64,000 bases of DNA from positions 1 through 64,000 of the IMG/VR virus record IMGVR_UViG_3300025840_000032; one strand, 5' to 3'. The notes below the pieces were generated by a model. That model searched no databases. It saw only the letters and a list, made by a program, of their open reading frames with translations, and was not told the origin of the DNA. This document shows, piece after piece, positions 16,226 through 24,836 of this stretch. The position numbers and the translations under genes are program-made. Within the stretch, counting starts at the first letter, position 1, and every line of letters begins with the position of its first letter. The DNA is from a virus.

Positions 16226-16636
16226 CTAACTTTTTTTGATTTTATTCAATCTAACGTTAATTATCCCGTTATAATAATCTTCTCTCAATAATACATCATG
16301 AGCTAATTGCAATTTAAGTTCTTCGTATGCAAGCTCACTCTTACTACAACAAAATTGAACTATTTCAAAAATAAATTTATCTTTACCATATTCAATTAAA
16401 TCGTGATTCACTTTATCCGACGATGATGTGTAAACTTTCCAATCAGTTTCCTTAACAATATGTCGTCTTCGGTTTTTACCTTTTAGTGGTGGGAGTTTAA
16501 CAATTTTTCTTGCTTGTTTTTTGCCAATGTATCTCTTACCGTTTACTGTGTTGGTTATAAGATACACAAAACCAAAAAAGTCTTCAGGGATAGGTAAAGC
16601 TCCGTTATATATCCAATGTCCTAGGTCGGTTGTCAT
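16226..16636 (-). CDS. GIY-YIG-type endonuclease domain protein
   Basis: 136 residues. FGFVYLITNTVNGKRYIGKK is the GIY-YIG core (here VYL..YIG) of the Seg/homing endonuclease superfamily, followed by a Tyr/Ser/Asp-rich segment (WKVYTSSSD, LIEYGKDKFIFEIV) typical of small free-standing phage versions. No separate DNA-binding module is visible. Could be a homing nuclease or a phage nuclease with another task. Unlike the copy in gene 43, it does not interrupt a gene. Confidence 0.75.
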   Translation of the reverse strand: MTTDLGHWIYNGALPIPEDFFGFVYLITNTVNGKRYIGKKQARKIVKLPPLKGKNRRRHIVKETDWKVYTSSSDKVNHDLIEYGKDKFIFEIVQFCCSKSELAYEELKLQLAHDVLLREDYYNGIINVRLNKIKKS

Positions 16637-16655
16637 ATAAGAGATTTAAGAACTA

Positions 16656-16847
16656 TTATTTTTTCTTCAATCTCTTCTTTTTCTTTTTATTCCGTCGTTG
16701 AACAGACCCTAAAGCTTTTGGAGCTCTATAATCACCAGTTGCATATGAATCACTAGAAAACTGTCCTGATGAAAAATCTCCAAATACACCACCAGTACCA
16801 GCCGTCATGTCTTCATCTAAAATCTTTTTAAAAAATTTGTTAAACAT
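16656..16847 (-). CDS. Small tagged protein with Lys-rich tail
   Basis: 63 residues: MFNKFFKKILDEDMTAGTGG, then VFGDFSSGQFSSDSYATGD, APKALGSVQRRNK and a poly-Lys end. This layout (DEDMTAGTGGVFG..YATGD..RRN) recurs in T4-like marine phages as a small unannotated protein. The start is one of the clearest examples of the shared N-terminal tag. Divergent from the uvsY-like gene. Confidence 0.75.
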   Translation of the reverse strand: MFNKFFKKILDEDMTAGTGGVFGDFSSGQFSSDSYATGDYRAPKALGSVQRRNKKKKKRLKKK

Positions 16848-16877
16848 TTGATTACTTTAGTATTTATCATATTATAC
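16848..16877 (+). promoter_or_regulatory. Probable early promoter of the uvsY-like operon
   Basis: TTGATT (16848-16853), 17-18 nt, then ATTATA or TTATAC (16871-16877), 6-7 nt before the ATG at 16884. The -10 match is weaker than at other sites. Confidence 0.45.
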
Positions 16878-16883
16878 CAATAT

Positions 16884-17282
16884 ATGTCGGATATAATTGA
16901 AAAATATGACGCTGAACTTAAAGAACACGTCACTGTTGATAGTCTGAATCTAAAAGATAGAACTAGACAATTACCAGCGTATAAACATATTTGGGTTGGC
17001 CGACTCATAAGACATAAAATTGAGTTGAATAAGCTTAAAGATACAAAATATGAAAAATTAGAAGAGTTAAAACAACGAATCCGAGCAGAACATCTCACTA
17101 CATTATCCGCACCTGCAGCTGAAAAATATGCCAATAATACAGCTGTTATGAAAGAAATCAATAAAAAAATCGTTGACCAAGAGCTGATAATTGAATATCT
17201 TGAAAAGGTCGAGAAAATTATGCACTCTTATGGCTTTGATTTGAAAAATATGATTGAAATTGAAAAATTGGAAACAATGTAA
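16884..17282 (+). CDS. uvsY: UvsY-like recombination mediator
   Basis: 132 residues, all helical and charged, with LKEHVTVDSLNLKDRTRQLP near the start and HSYGFDLKNMIEIEKLE at the end. Size and layout match T4 UvsY (137 residues, ELKKDVFIDSTKL..., ending SRGFAIKHIQDMRAFE), which loads UvsX on gp32-covered ssDNA. The ATG at 16884 is preferred to 16848. UvsX, UvsW and gp32 are all in this window. Followed directly by a sugar-phosphatase gene (TAATG overlap). Confidence 0.65.
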   Translation: MSDIIEKYDAELKEHVTVDSLNLKDRTRQLPAYKHIWVGRLIRHKIELNKLKDTKYEKLEELKQRIRAEHLTTLSAPAAEKYANNTAVMKEINKKIVDQELIIEYLEKVEKIMHSYGFDLKNMIEIEKLETM

Positions 17283-17764
17283 TGATTAAACTAATACTTT
17301 TTGATATAGATGGTGTTCTAACAGATGGAACAGCAACATACGACTCTGAAGGAGTTGCTGTTGGTAAAAATTTTAACCATAAAGATATTTCAGCTCTTCG
17401 GAGATTTCAACCGGAACTTGGTATTGATGTTGCGTTATGCACATGTAGTAAGGAAATTAACTTGAATTATGCTAACCGTAAGAACTTATCATGTTACTAT
17501 ATTCCATACGATCCTGGTAGGACAGAAAAACAACACCTGTTACCGGAAATTATTGCGAGATATAATTACGATCTTGATGAAATAGGGTTTGTTGGAGATG
17601 ATATCCAAGATGTAGAAATTATGAAACTAGTTGGATATAGATGGTGCCCGAAAGATGCAATATCAGATGTTCAGATTTTATGTGAGACACAAAACAGATT
17701 GAATATTAAAGGTGGTCGTGGTGTTGCAAATTATTTATTTCAACAGCTAGCTAGCAAATATTAA
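17282..17764 (+). CDS. KdsC-like HAD sugar phosphatase
   Basis: 160 residues of the HAD superfamily, type C0. LILFDIDGVLTDGT carries the DxDxxxTD nucleophile motif, NHKDISALRR follows, and GFVGDDIQDVEIMK is the motif IV Asp pair. Closest in layout to KDO-8-phosphate phosphatase KdsC and the phosphatase half of CMP-sialic acid synthetases. Coupled to the upstream uvsY-like gene and followed by a sugar nucleotidyltransferase, suggesting sugar-P processing and activation. Confidence 0.82.
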   Translation: MIKLILFDIDGVLTDGTATYDSEGVAVGKNFNHKDISALRRFQPELGIDVALCTCSKEINLNYANRKNLSCYYIPYDPGRTEKQHLLPEIIARYNYDLDEIGFVGDDIQDVEIMKLVGYRWCPKDAISDVQILCETQNRLNIKGGRGVANYLFQQLASKY

Positions 17765-17774
17765 GGATAAAATT

Positions 17775-18542
17775 ATGGCAACGTTTGCAAATTTAGTTAT
17801 ACCAATGGCTGGTCAAAGTTCATCCTTTTCTAATAAAGGGATTAAAACACCAAAACCATTCATTGATATATTTGGGAAACCGATGGTGCAACATGCATTT
17901 GAAAGTCTTGATTTAATGCCGTATGTTACACCAATTTTTGTTATAACAAAAAATCATGATGATTGTTATAACGCATGTAATGTTATTAAAGAATTTTGTC
18001 CAGGCGCAAAATTTGTGGTGTTAGATAGCACAACATCTTGTCCAGCTGAATCTTTGTATAAGGCTAAACCATACATTAACAGCGATAAACCGTTAATACA
18101 ATCCAATGTAGATCAAATTTTACAGTGGGATTCAGATCGATTTTTATCTGTTATTAATAGAAACGATCCAGATGGTGCTGTAATTACAGTAAAAACTACA
18201 GACCCTCATTATAGCTATATTAAGGTTGATTATACCGGTAAAGCTATCAAACTTACCGAAAAAGAAGTTATATCCAATAGAGGTTTAATTGGCACACATT
18301 ATTGGAAACGTGGTGATGATTTTATATGGAGTTATGAAGTTGCAAAGCAACAAGGAATTAATTATAATGGCGAATTATATATTTCACAAACTTATAATCC
18401 TTTGATAGAAGCTGGTCACACTATTAATGATTATAGACTTTTAGATGATGAAAAACAATACCCGGTAGGTGATCCCAAACAATTAAATGAATACACTAAC
18501 AAATTCCCATTTATTAACAATCTTGGTGTTGTCGTCAGATAA
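17775..18542 (+). CDS. Sugar-phosphate nucleotidyltransferase
   Basis: 255 residues with the Rossmann-like nucleotidyltransferase start NLVIPMAGQSSSFSNKGIKT-PKPFIDIFGKPMV (G-x-G-x-R-type loop followed by PKP), an IQSNVDQI metal-site segment, and NGELYISQTYNPLIEAG near the end. Family: RmlA/GlmU-like enzymes that make NDP-sugars from sugar-1-P. The nucleotide and sugar cannot be told from sequence. A weak ribosome binding site (AAGGA) precedes the ATG. Confidence 0.8.
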   Translation: MATFANLVIPMAGQSSSFSNKGIKTPKPFIDIFGKPMVQHAFESLDLMPYVTPIFVITKNHDDCYNACNVIKEFCPGAKFVVLDSTTSCPAESLYKAKPYINSDKPLIQSNVDQILQWDSDRFLSVINRNDPDGAVITVKTTDPHYSYIKVDYTGKAIKLTEKEVISNRGLIGTHYWKRGDDFIWSYEVAKQQGINYNGELYISQTYNPLIEAGHTINDYRLLDDEKQYPVGDPKQLNEYTNKFPFINNLGVVVR

Positions 18543-19305
18543 ATACCAACCAATTTTAAAATTGTGGTCCCACTACTTTAATAAACATTGGAAGGATTGC
18601 CCATATAAAACTTACACCGTTTCAAATACTAAACCAATATCGTTACCTAATATTGAATGTTTAGTGACTAATGTACCTGTAATGGATAATGCCGATCATT
18701 TCAAACAAATGATGTTACATGCATTAAATCACATAACAACACCATATGTGTTATGTGTTGTTGAGGATCAAATTATTGTTAAGGATGTTATTTCCGAAAA
18801 TTTTGATCACGTTGTTAACTATATGGATAATAATGACATTACAAAAGTACGTTGTTTATCCATGCCATGTGGTGATCATCCATTAGAAGTTGAAGATGGT
18901 TTTATAAATTCTGAAAATTTTGGAATTATTGACAACAACAATGAATATAGAAATTCACTTCAAGCTGCAATATGGAATCGATCTAGATTAATAGAACTTT
19001 TAAATGTTTATACAACCGATTTTTCTGGTTGGGTATTTGAATGTGATGAGCAATTCCGTAATAAATCCAAAGATTGGACATATATAGCATGTAACCACGG
19101 AAAAGGTGGTCATTTATTAGATCGACCTGAAGGAAAGGGTGATTCACCATTATTACAGTACGTTGAGTTGGTACGTTGGGGATTGTTTGATAGGATTTAT
19201 ATTGATTTCTTCCGGGATATGGTTAAGAAGGATGGATTATCAATTGACACACCTGAATATAAGCCATTTGGGGCAGGATTAAAAAAGGAAGAATTACCAT
19301 TATAG
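18487..19305 (+). CDS. Glycosyltransferase-like protein
   Basis: 272 residues; overlaps the preceding gene by 56 nt. LTILVLSSDKYQPILKLWSH and a later VLCVVEDQIIVKD (DxD-like ED region) look like a GT-A type glycosyltransferase. GWVFECDEQFRNKSKD and NHGKGGHLLDRPEGKG are distinctive. Co-transcribed with sugar phosphatase and nucleotidyltransferase genes, so probably the transferase of that pathway. Acceptor unknown. Confidence 0.6.
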   Translation: MNTLTNSHLLTILVLSSDKYQPILKLWSHYFNKHWKDCPYKTYTVSNTKPISLPNIECLVTNVPVMDNADHFKQMMLHALNHITTPYVLCVVEDQIIVKDVISENFDHVVNYMDNNDITKVRCLSMPCGDHPLEVEDGFINSENFGIIDNNNEYRNSLQAAIWNRSRLIELLNVYTTDFSGWVFECDEQFRNKSKDWTYIACNHGKGGHLLDRPEGKGDSPLLQYVELVRWGLFDRIYIDFFRDMVKKDGLSIDTPEYKPFGAGLKKEELPL

Positions 19306-19308
19306 TAG

Positions 19309-19336
19309 TTGAATAGTAATGACTTGGTAATACTAT
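19309..19336 (+). promoter_or_regulatory. Early promoter of uvsW
   Basis: TTGAAT (19309-19314), 16 nt, TACTAT (19331-19336), 6 nt to the ATG. Confidence 0.7.
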
Positions 19337-19342
19337 TTAACT

Positions 19343-20785
19343 ATGACCAAGTTCACATACTGTAATAAAAAACGAGTAGGATTTTTAGTATCCGATCACT
19401 TCGATTTAATACGTGAACATTTTTCATACGAAAATACCGGGGCTGTTTTTGCTAGAAAACGTGGAGCATGGTATGCAAAATCTAGAAAATATGTAATAAC
19501 ACCAGGTGGTAAATTTGATGTTGGATTAACATTTGAAATTGCCAAATTTGTTCGTAAAGAGCTACCGGGAGAAGAAATTACATATGATGATTCAATTTTA
19601 TCCCAACTTAAACCCCATATTTCGAACACTGACCTTGAATTATCATTACCTCTTCGTGATTACCAAAAAGAAATTGTTGATACATGTTTTAAATTTGGAA
19701 GAGGTACTGTAGTTTTAGCAACAGCTGGTGGTAAAACACTAGTAATGGCCAACTTACTTGAACGATTATATAAAGCAACTAAAGACAAACCTACTTGGAA
19801 AGTATTATTAATGGTTCCGGATTTGGGGTTAGTAAATCAAACATACAATGACTTCAAAAAATATGGTTGTAGTTTTCAATACGGTAAATGGACTGGTAAT
19901 TCCCCAGTAAATTTAGGAGACAATGTAATTATTGCAAATTTAGGAATACTTCAAAGCGGATGTAGTGATATTGAGTGGATTAAGTACATTGATGTATTGA
20001 TAGTTGATGAAGTTCATAAAGTCCGGTGCAAAAATAAGGTTAATAAAATACTTAAAACCATTGAAACACCAATTAAATTCGGATTTACCGGTACTCTCCC
20101 CGACACCAACGAAGATATATGGAACATATATGGGAAAATCGGTCCAAAAATATACGAGAAAGGTAGTTACGAATTACGACAAGAAAATTACGTGAGTAAT
20201 TTGTTAATCCATGTTTTAAAGTTGGAATATCGACAAAAACCGTTTTATCCCGATGAAATCAACGATCCTGGTGAGCGATATAGGTTAGAATTTGATTTTT
20301 TGTTTACAAACACGTTCAGAAACAACATATTAAAGAAAATAACAACAGAAGTTAACAATAACGTATTATTATTGGTTGACTACATTCGTCATGGAGAAGA
20401 ATTATACAACGTATTAAAGGACAACGATCAAGGAAAGCAAGTATTTTTTATACAAGGTGATGTTGATGTAGAAGAACGAGAGAATGTTAAGCAACTTATT
20501 GAAACCAATGATAATATTATTTGTATAGCAATAAGTAAGATATTCAGTACAGGTATTAGTATTAACAATTTACATTATATAATATTTGGTTCTGGAGGGA
20601 AGGCAAAGATCAAAATTTTACAATCAATAGGTCGTGGTTTACGATTACATAAGAACAAAGAAAAGCTAGTAATATTTGACATAGCAGATCAACTTCGATA
20701 CGGTAAGAGTCACGCGGACGGTCGTGCAAAACTATATGAAAAAGAAAAAATACCTGTTAAATATTCGACTATAACTCAAAAATAG
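19343..20785 (+). CDS. uvsW: UvsW-like superfamily 2 helicase
   Basis: 480 residues (T4 UvsW is 502). An N-terminal ~100-residue domain precedes LRDYQKEIVDTCFKFGRG, Walker A ATAGGKT (~residue 130), DEVH box (~residue 222), GFTGT motif III and the C-terminal QSIGRGLRLHKNKEK motif VI. UvsW unwinds branched DNA and R-loops and helps shift T4 from origin to recombination-dependent replication. Own promoter; gene 55 follows. Confidence 0.92.
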   Translation: MTKFTYCNKKRVGFLVSDHFDLIREHFSYENTGAVFARKRGAWYAKSRKYVITPGGKFDVGLTFEIAKFVRKELPGEEITYDDSILSQLKPHISNTDLELSLPLRDYQKEIVDTCFKFGRGTVVLATAGGKTLVMANLLERLYKATKDKPTWKVLLMVPDLGLVNQTYNDFKKYGCSFQYGKWTGNSPVNLGDNVIIANLGILQSGCSDIEWIKYIDVLIVDEVHKVRCKNKVNKILKTIETPIKFGFTGTLPDTNEDIWNIYGKIGPKIYEKGSYELRQENYVSNLLIHVLKLEYRQKPFYPDEINDPGERYRLEFDFLFTNTFRNNILKKITTEVNNNVLLLVDYIRHGEELYNVLKDNDQGKQVFFIQGDVDVEERENVKQLIETNDNIICIAISKIFSTGISINNLHYIIFGSGGKAKIKILQSIGRGLRLHKNKEKLVIFDIADQLRYGKSHADGRAKLYEKEKIPVKYSTITQK

Positions 20786-20819
20786 TGGATTAAACTTAAC
20801 CTGAATATACAATTAACAT

Positions 20820-21302
20820 ATGCAAGCTAAAAAGCCTAAAAACGGTAAAAAAATCAAACCCAAGAGTAAAGAACATTATGTAAATTCTGGTGAATTTAAA
20901 GCTGCAATCAAAGAATATTACCAAACTGATGAATGTTCAAATGAATTAGGAGAAATGATAACTAAAATCGCTTATGGTTTAAGTTATGCTCCCAATTTTA
21001 TGAATTATTCATTTAAGGATGAAATGATAGGTGATGCTATTGTAAAAATGTTTACAGCATTACACAATAAAAACTTTGATTTAGATGCAAGGGACAATAA
21101 AGGTAATAAATACAACCCATTTTCATATTTCACTACAATTGCATTCAGAGCATTTATTAATAGGATTAAACGAGAGAAACGGCAATATGATGCTATTAAT
21201 GAATATAAAGAGCGGGTATATGAAGATTTAATGAATAATGAAGAGGTAGAACAAAAAGTTTATGTTAGACCTCAACATGAAGAGGAAGAATTACAGTATT
21301 AA
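20820..21302 (+). CDS. 55: Late-transcription sigma factor gp55
   Basis: 160 residues with a Lys-rich N-terminus and the divergent sigma region-2-like segment NPFSYFTTIAFRAFINRIKRE, typical of T4 gp55 (185 residues). gp55 directs host RNA polymerase to TATAAATA late promoters; boxes of exactly this type precede many genes in the window, which supports the call. The acidic C-terminus (HEEEELQY) could carry the clamp-binding tail. Lies between uvsW and the LRR genes. Confidence 0.88.
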   Translation: MQAKKPKNGKKIKPKSKEHYVNSGEFKAAIKEYYQTDECSNELGEMITKIAYGLSYAPNFMNYSFKDEMIGDAIVKMFTALHNKNFDLDARDNKGNKYNPFSYFTTIAFRAFINRIKREKRQYDAINEYKERVYEDLMNNEEVEQKVYVRPQHEEEELQY

Positions 21303-21308
21303 TAAATA
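21301..21308 (+). promoter_or_regulatory. Late-like box before first LRR gene
   Basis: AATAAATA directly after the gene 55 stop, 6 nt before the GTG start at 21315; a variant of the late box. Confidence 0.45.
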
Positions 21309-21314
21309 CTAATA

Positions 21315-21938
21315 GTGGAATTCAACCAATTAGTAAAATTACTTGAACAAGACGAATCAATCTTCAAACCAAGAAAGACTGAAGGTAGAAGAGAACGGTT
21401 TAATCAAATAATTCAACGTCAAATACAAGACTATATCAAGAACGGATCTAAAGGTGATTTAAGTTTACCCGGAACACCAATTACATCGTTACCAGATAAT
21501 TTAAAGTATGTAGGTGGTATTTTAGACCTTTCGAATACATTAATTACATCATTACCTGCTGGATTAAAGGTTGGTGGTTGTTGTTTAGATCTTTCACGTA
21601 CACCAATTACAACGTTACCGGATAATTTAACGGTTGTTGGAAATTTATATGTTGATCGTACGCAAATTACATCATTACCGGGTAATTTAAAGGTTGGTGG
21701 TTTATATATTCACGACACACAAATTGCATCATTACCAGACAATTTATCGGTTGATGAATTGGATGCTCATTCAACTCTAATACAGGAATTCCCGGATAGT
21801 TTGAAAATTAGAAATTGGCTAGATATCAGAAACACACCACTAGCAGAAAAATATAGAAAAGGTGTATTAACACTAGCTCAAAGATTAGAACAATTTAAAA
21901 AAACATACCCGGGAGTTAATGGGCAGATTTACCTATGA
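21315..21938 (+). CDS. LRR protein with packaging-type tag (paralogue 1)
   Basis: 207 residues, GTG start. N-terminus MEFNQLVKLLEQDESIFKPR, then a helical linker, then ~6 leucine-rich repeats of about 20 residues (ITSLPDNLKxVGGxLxL..TxI), then a short cap ending NGQIYL. The repeats predict a curved LRR solenoid for protein binding; no catalytic motif. Four more full paralogues lie at 21935, 23713, 24309 and 34100. Overlaps the next paralogue by 4 nt (ATGA). Target unknown. Confidence 0.8.
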   Translation: MEFNQLVKLLEQDESIFKPRKTEGRRERFNQIIQRQIQDYIKNGSKGDLSLPGTPITSLPDNLKYVGGILDLSNTLITSLPAGLKVGGCCLDLSRTPITTLPDNLTVVGNLYVDRTQITSLPGNLKVGGLYIHDTQIASLPDNLSVDELDAHSTLIQEFPDSLKIRNWLDIRNTPLAEKYRKGVLTLAQRLEQFKKTYPGVNGQIYL

Positions 21939-21984
21939 AATTTCAAGATTTAACAACATTACTTGAACAAGATGAATCGATCTT
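21935..21984 (+). repeat. LRR-gene 5' direct repeat, copy 1
   Basis: First ~50 nt of paralogue 2, almost identical in DNA to 23713-23762 and 24309-24358, while downstream DNA has diverged. Shows recent duplication or conversion of the tag-encoding end. Confidence 0.85.
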
Positions 21985-22654
21985 TAAGCCAAGACGGGTT
22001 GAAGATCGACTAGAACGTCAACAGCAAGAACAACTACGGCAAGTGTATGACTATATTAAGAACGGTTCTAGAGGTGATTTAGATTTAAGAAAAACCGTAC
22101 TTACCACTTTACCAGAAGGGTTACATATAGGCGACAGTTTAATGTTATTGGGATCAAAAATCACACACTTACCGGATGATATTAAAATTAATGGTGTGTT
22201 ATATTTAGCAAAATCACAAATTACACGTTTGCCGGATAATTTAAAAATAGATGATTTGGTGTTATCTATGACACAAAATATTACTCAACTACCTCGTGGA
22301 TTATCAGTTAATCGGAGAATTTTATGCGATTATTCACGCATAACATATATTCCTGATGATATACAGGTGGGTGAAGAGCTGAATTTGATGAAAACACCGA
22401 TTGAACATCTCCCGGATAATTTAACAGTAGATAAACTGAATATCAATTACACAAGAATTAAATCTTTACCTAACAATTTAACAGCGGATTTTGTTTCAGC
22501 TAGTATGAGTTATATCAACCATATACCACCGAACAATAAAATTAAAAGGTTAATTATCTATAACACTTTATTAAGTAAAGACCCAGATATAATGTCTGCT
22601 AGAAGTGGTGAACACAACCCTAAATATCCAAATATTGGTACAATATATTATTAA
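21935..22654 (+). CDS. LRR protein with tag (paralogue 2)
   Basis: 239 residues, start in ATGA overlap with paralogue 1. The N-terminus MKFQDLTTLLEQDESIFKPR is nearly identical to paralogues 3 and 4, while its repeats (LPDDIKINGVLYLAKSQIT and so on, ~8 units) have diverged strongly, as expected if the tag is constrained and the binding face varies. Ends convergent with the HtrL-like gene (4-nt overlap). Confidence 0.8.
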   Translation: MKFQDLTTLLEQDESIFKPRRVEDRLERQQQEQLRQVYDYIKNGSRGDLDLRKTVLTTLPEGLHIGDSLMLLGSKITHLPDDIKINGVLYLAKSQITRLPDNLKIDDLVLSMTQNITQLPRGLSVNRRILCDYSRITYIPDDIQVGEELNLMKTPIEHLPDNLTVDKLNINYTRIKSLPNNLTADFVSASMSYINHIPPNNKIKRLIIYNTLLSKDPDIMSARSGEHNPKYPNIGTIYY

Positions 22655-23661
22655 TATTTTTTGACCACATTCCAAACCTTATAAAACAACAGCTTACTTT
22701 TACGTTCTTCGTTTAAATCTCCAAAATCAACAAACCCAGGATCTTGTTCTGAATCATGAGGCCATTCTTCGAAATGAATACAATAGTGGTTCCTTAATTT
22801 ATAGTAAGCACTTAATATAATTTCTTCTGTGAAAAAATCTGTATGTGGAGGGTGCACACTAGATAATAACACCAAAGCATGTTCATAAAAATCAATTAAT
22901 GCATCAAACTCCGATGGGTGTATACCAATAACACCACCAACTAATTGTTCGGTCATATCCGTATCTTCGTATTTCATCCCATACTTATCTTCTAATAATC
23001 TCCGTAATAACTGGACATGACTTGTATGATACCAAATATTTCCATGTTTAAATTGGATAAGTTTATGGTCGGATATTAATCGATCTAATCCTGGACCTAT
23101 TTCTGGTGTGTATATATTATTTGGATTTAAAGGGTAATAGTGGGTTTTATCAAAGAAATTATTAATTTCCACACCACCTTTTGTGTATGGTGTTAATGAC
23201 CAATGAGTAATACCAGCATCAACCCAGCAAAAATTATCGGTATTATATGGATTAAAATGCGCTGTATTCTTAAGAAAATAGATTTTTTGATGGCACAATA
23301 TTTCACATCTAGTATGGAACAATCCCGGTTCATTAGGATTTGTTTTCCGGATTTCTTCAATTTGGTCTTTAAAGTACTTGATGCATCGTTGGCGATGTGA
23401 TAATATATTATCAGCATATTTGAAATCACCTAATTCAGACACAATAACTGACCATTTTTGTTGTTCTCCTAACGTATCCAAATATTCTAAATATGCTTTA
23501 ATCTTATGGTAACCCGAACCACTACAATAAATTACCATTGGCAATCCAAAGTTATATAAGTTTTGTAATGAAGAAAAATAATATTGTTCATGCCAATCAC
23601 GACCACCAAATTTGCCTTCGCGTTCTCCATGATATATTGCAGTGACTAATGTTGTACTCAT
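22651..23661 (-). CDS. HtrL/YibB-like glycosyltransferase-fold protein
   Basis: 336 residues from the ATG at 23661 (a TTG three bases earlier is not preferred). TTLVTAIYHGERE.., Y..SLQNLYNFGLPMVIYCSG, FLKNTAHFNPYNTDNFCWVDAGI match the HtrL/YibB (WlaTC) family found in LPS and capsule loci, thought to be glycosyltransferases. VDAGI is the DxD-like site. It separates the two LRR pairs on the opposite strand. Acceptor unknown. Confidence 0.75.
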   Translation of the reverse strand: MSTTLVTAIYHGEREGKFGGRDWHEQYYFSSLQNLYNFGLPMVIYCSGSGYHKIKAYLEYLDTLGEQQKWSVIVSELGDFKYADNILSHRQRCIKYFKDQIEEIRKTNPNEPGLFHTRCEILCHQKIYFLKNTAHFNPYNTDNFCWVDAGITHWSLTPYTKGGVEINNFFDKTHYYPLNPNNIYTPEIGPGLDRLISDHKLIQFKHGNIWYHTSHVQLLRRLLEDKYGMKYEDTDMTEQLVGGVIGIHPSEFDALIDFYEHALVLLSSVHPPHTDFFTEEIILSAYYKLRNHYCIHFEEWPHDSEQDPGFVDFGDLNEERKSKLLFYKVWNVVKKY

Positions 23662-23702
23662 CAATAACCTATTTAGCGTATATTAATTAAGAATCTACCA
23701 TA

Positions 23703-23710
23703 AATAATCA
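23703..23710 (+). promoter_or_regulatory. Late promoter box of LRR paralogue 3
   Basis: CATAAATA a few nt (about 5-6) before the GTG start at 23713; marks the LRR genes as late. Confidence 0.65.
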
Positions 23711-23712
23711 TA

Positions 23713-23762
23713 GTGAAATTTCAAGACTTAACAACATTACTTGAACAAGATGAATCGATCTT
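23713..23762 (+). repeat. LRR-gene 5' direct repeat, copy 2
   Basis: Near-identical to 21935-21984 and 24309-24358; encodes the N-terminal tag. Confidence 0.85.
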
Positions 23763-24312
23763 CATACCAAGAAATCTAGACACCCGGCAAGATCGTTATG
23801 AGCAACAAATTCAACAGCAAATTCAACACTACATTAAAAATGGGTCTAAGGGGAAATTATATTTATCCTATAAACCAATTAAATCGTTACCAGATAATTT
23901 AAAGTATGTAGGTGGTACTTTATATCTCGTCAAAACCAAAATTAAATCACTACCGGAAAATTTGACAGTTAGGGGTAATTTAGAGCTAGACGGAACACAA
24001 ATTGAATCATTACCAGCTGGGTTAAAAGTTTATGGAGCATTATTTATGAACTTCACTCACCTTAAATCATTACCACCGGGATTTGAAATAGGTAACGGAT
24101 TATATATCAAACATACACCAATTACGTCATTACCAGCTGGTCTAAGGGTTGGAGGTAATTTCGACCTTCGGGGATCACAAATTGAATCATTACCAGCTGA
24201 TTTATATGTTAGAAACTGGTTAGATATCAAGGATACACCACTAGCAAAAAAATACACGGTAGAACAATTAAAAAAGATGTTACCTGACGTTGGAGGGGAA
24301 ATATATATATGA
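23713..24312 (+). CDS. LRR protein with tag (paralogue 3)
   Basis: 199 residues, GTG start. Tag MKFQDLTTLLEQDESIFIPR, linker with DRYEQQIQQQIQHYIKNG, then ~6 repeats of the LPxNLxVxGxLxLxxTxI type and a cap ending GGEIYI. Preceded by a CATAAATA late box and overlapping paralogue 4 by 4 nt (ATGA). Same domain plan as paralogue 1, with which it shares the IKSLPDNLKYVGGxL repeat. Confidence 0.82.
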   Translation: MKFQDLTTLLEQDESIFIPRNLDTRQDRYEQQIQQQIQHYIKNGSKGKLYLSYKPIKSLPDNLKYVGGTLYLVKTKIKSLPENLTVRGNLELDGTQIESLPAGLKVYGALFMNFTHLKSLPPGFEIGNGLYIKHTPITSLPAGLRVGGNFDLRGSQIESLPADLYVRNWLDIKDTPLAKKYTVEQLKKMLPDVGGEIYI

Positions 24313-24358
24313 AATTTCAAGACTTAACAACATTACTTGAACAAGATGAATCTATCTT
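24309..24358 (+). repeat. LRR-gene 5' direct repeat, copy 3
   Basis: Near-identical to 21935-21984 and 23713-23762. A degenerate fourth start (ATGAAATTTACACATGAG) follows the last LRR stop at 24784. Confidence 0.8.
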
Positions 24359-24787
24359 CAAACCGAGAAGGATACAAGACCGGGATGAAAGACATGAAAA
24401 CTTAATACAGCAAAGAATTCAAGAATATATCAAAGGTGGTTCAATTGACCATTTGGTTTTAGCTCATCAGAATATTAAATCATTACCGGATAATCTTAAA
24501 AAAGTTGGAGGGTGGTTAATGTTGTCTTACAGTCAAATAAAATCATTACCAGAAGGATTACATGTTGTAGGTGCATTAGTTTTATCTGATACTCAAATTG
24601 AATCATTGCCAAAGGGGTTGAAAGTTGGTGGTCATTATTTTTAGATTATAGTCTAATTAAAACACTTCCGGAAGATATACGAGTTGGAGGTAATGTGGTA
24701 GCTGACAATACACCTCTTTCGCAAATCTATAATGTAAAACAACTACGACAGATGTGCCCGGGTATTAAAGGTAAAATATATTTATGA
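24309..24787 (+). pseudogene. LRR paralogue 4, frameshifted
   Basis: The frame from 24309 encodes tag MKFQDLTTLLEQDESIFKPR and four repeats, then stops after GGHYF at 24644. The next frame continues the family pattern without a break (LDYSLIKTLPEDIRVGG ... MCPGIKGKIYL) to the TGA at 24787. The break is at a T5 run (24637-24642 region), so one added T would restore a ~158-residue LRR protein. Either a recent inactivating indel, a sequencing error or programmed frameshifting. Confidence 0.75.
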
Positions 24788-24801
24788 AATTTACACATGA
24801 G

Positions 24802-24829
24802 TTGAATATTAATGTTCAACCACTATACT
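24802..24829 (+). promoter_or_regulatory. Early promoter of gene 47
   Basis: TTGAAT (24802-24807), 16 nt, TATACT (24824-24829), 7 nt to the GTG start. Confidence 0.7.
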
Positions 24830-24836
24830 ACTAGTA

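Noticed and set aside
17282-17764. Polynucleotide kinase 3'-phosphatase
   Set aside because: HAD motifs fit, but there is no kinase domain; the size and neighbouring sugar nucleotidyltransferase favour a KdsC-like phosphatase.
21315-24358. Repeated DNA blocks as a CRISPR array
   Set aside because: The repeats are 5' ends of coding genes 0.6-1.8 kb apart and encode the same N-terminal tag; there are no short regular spacers and no cas genes.
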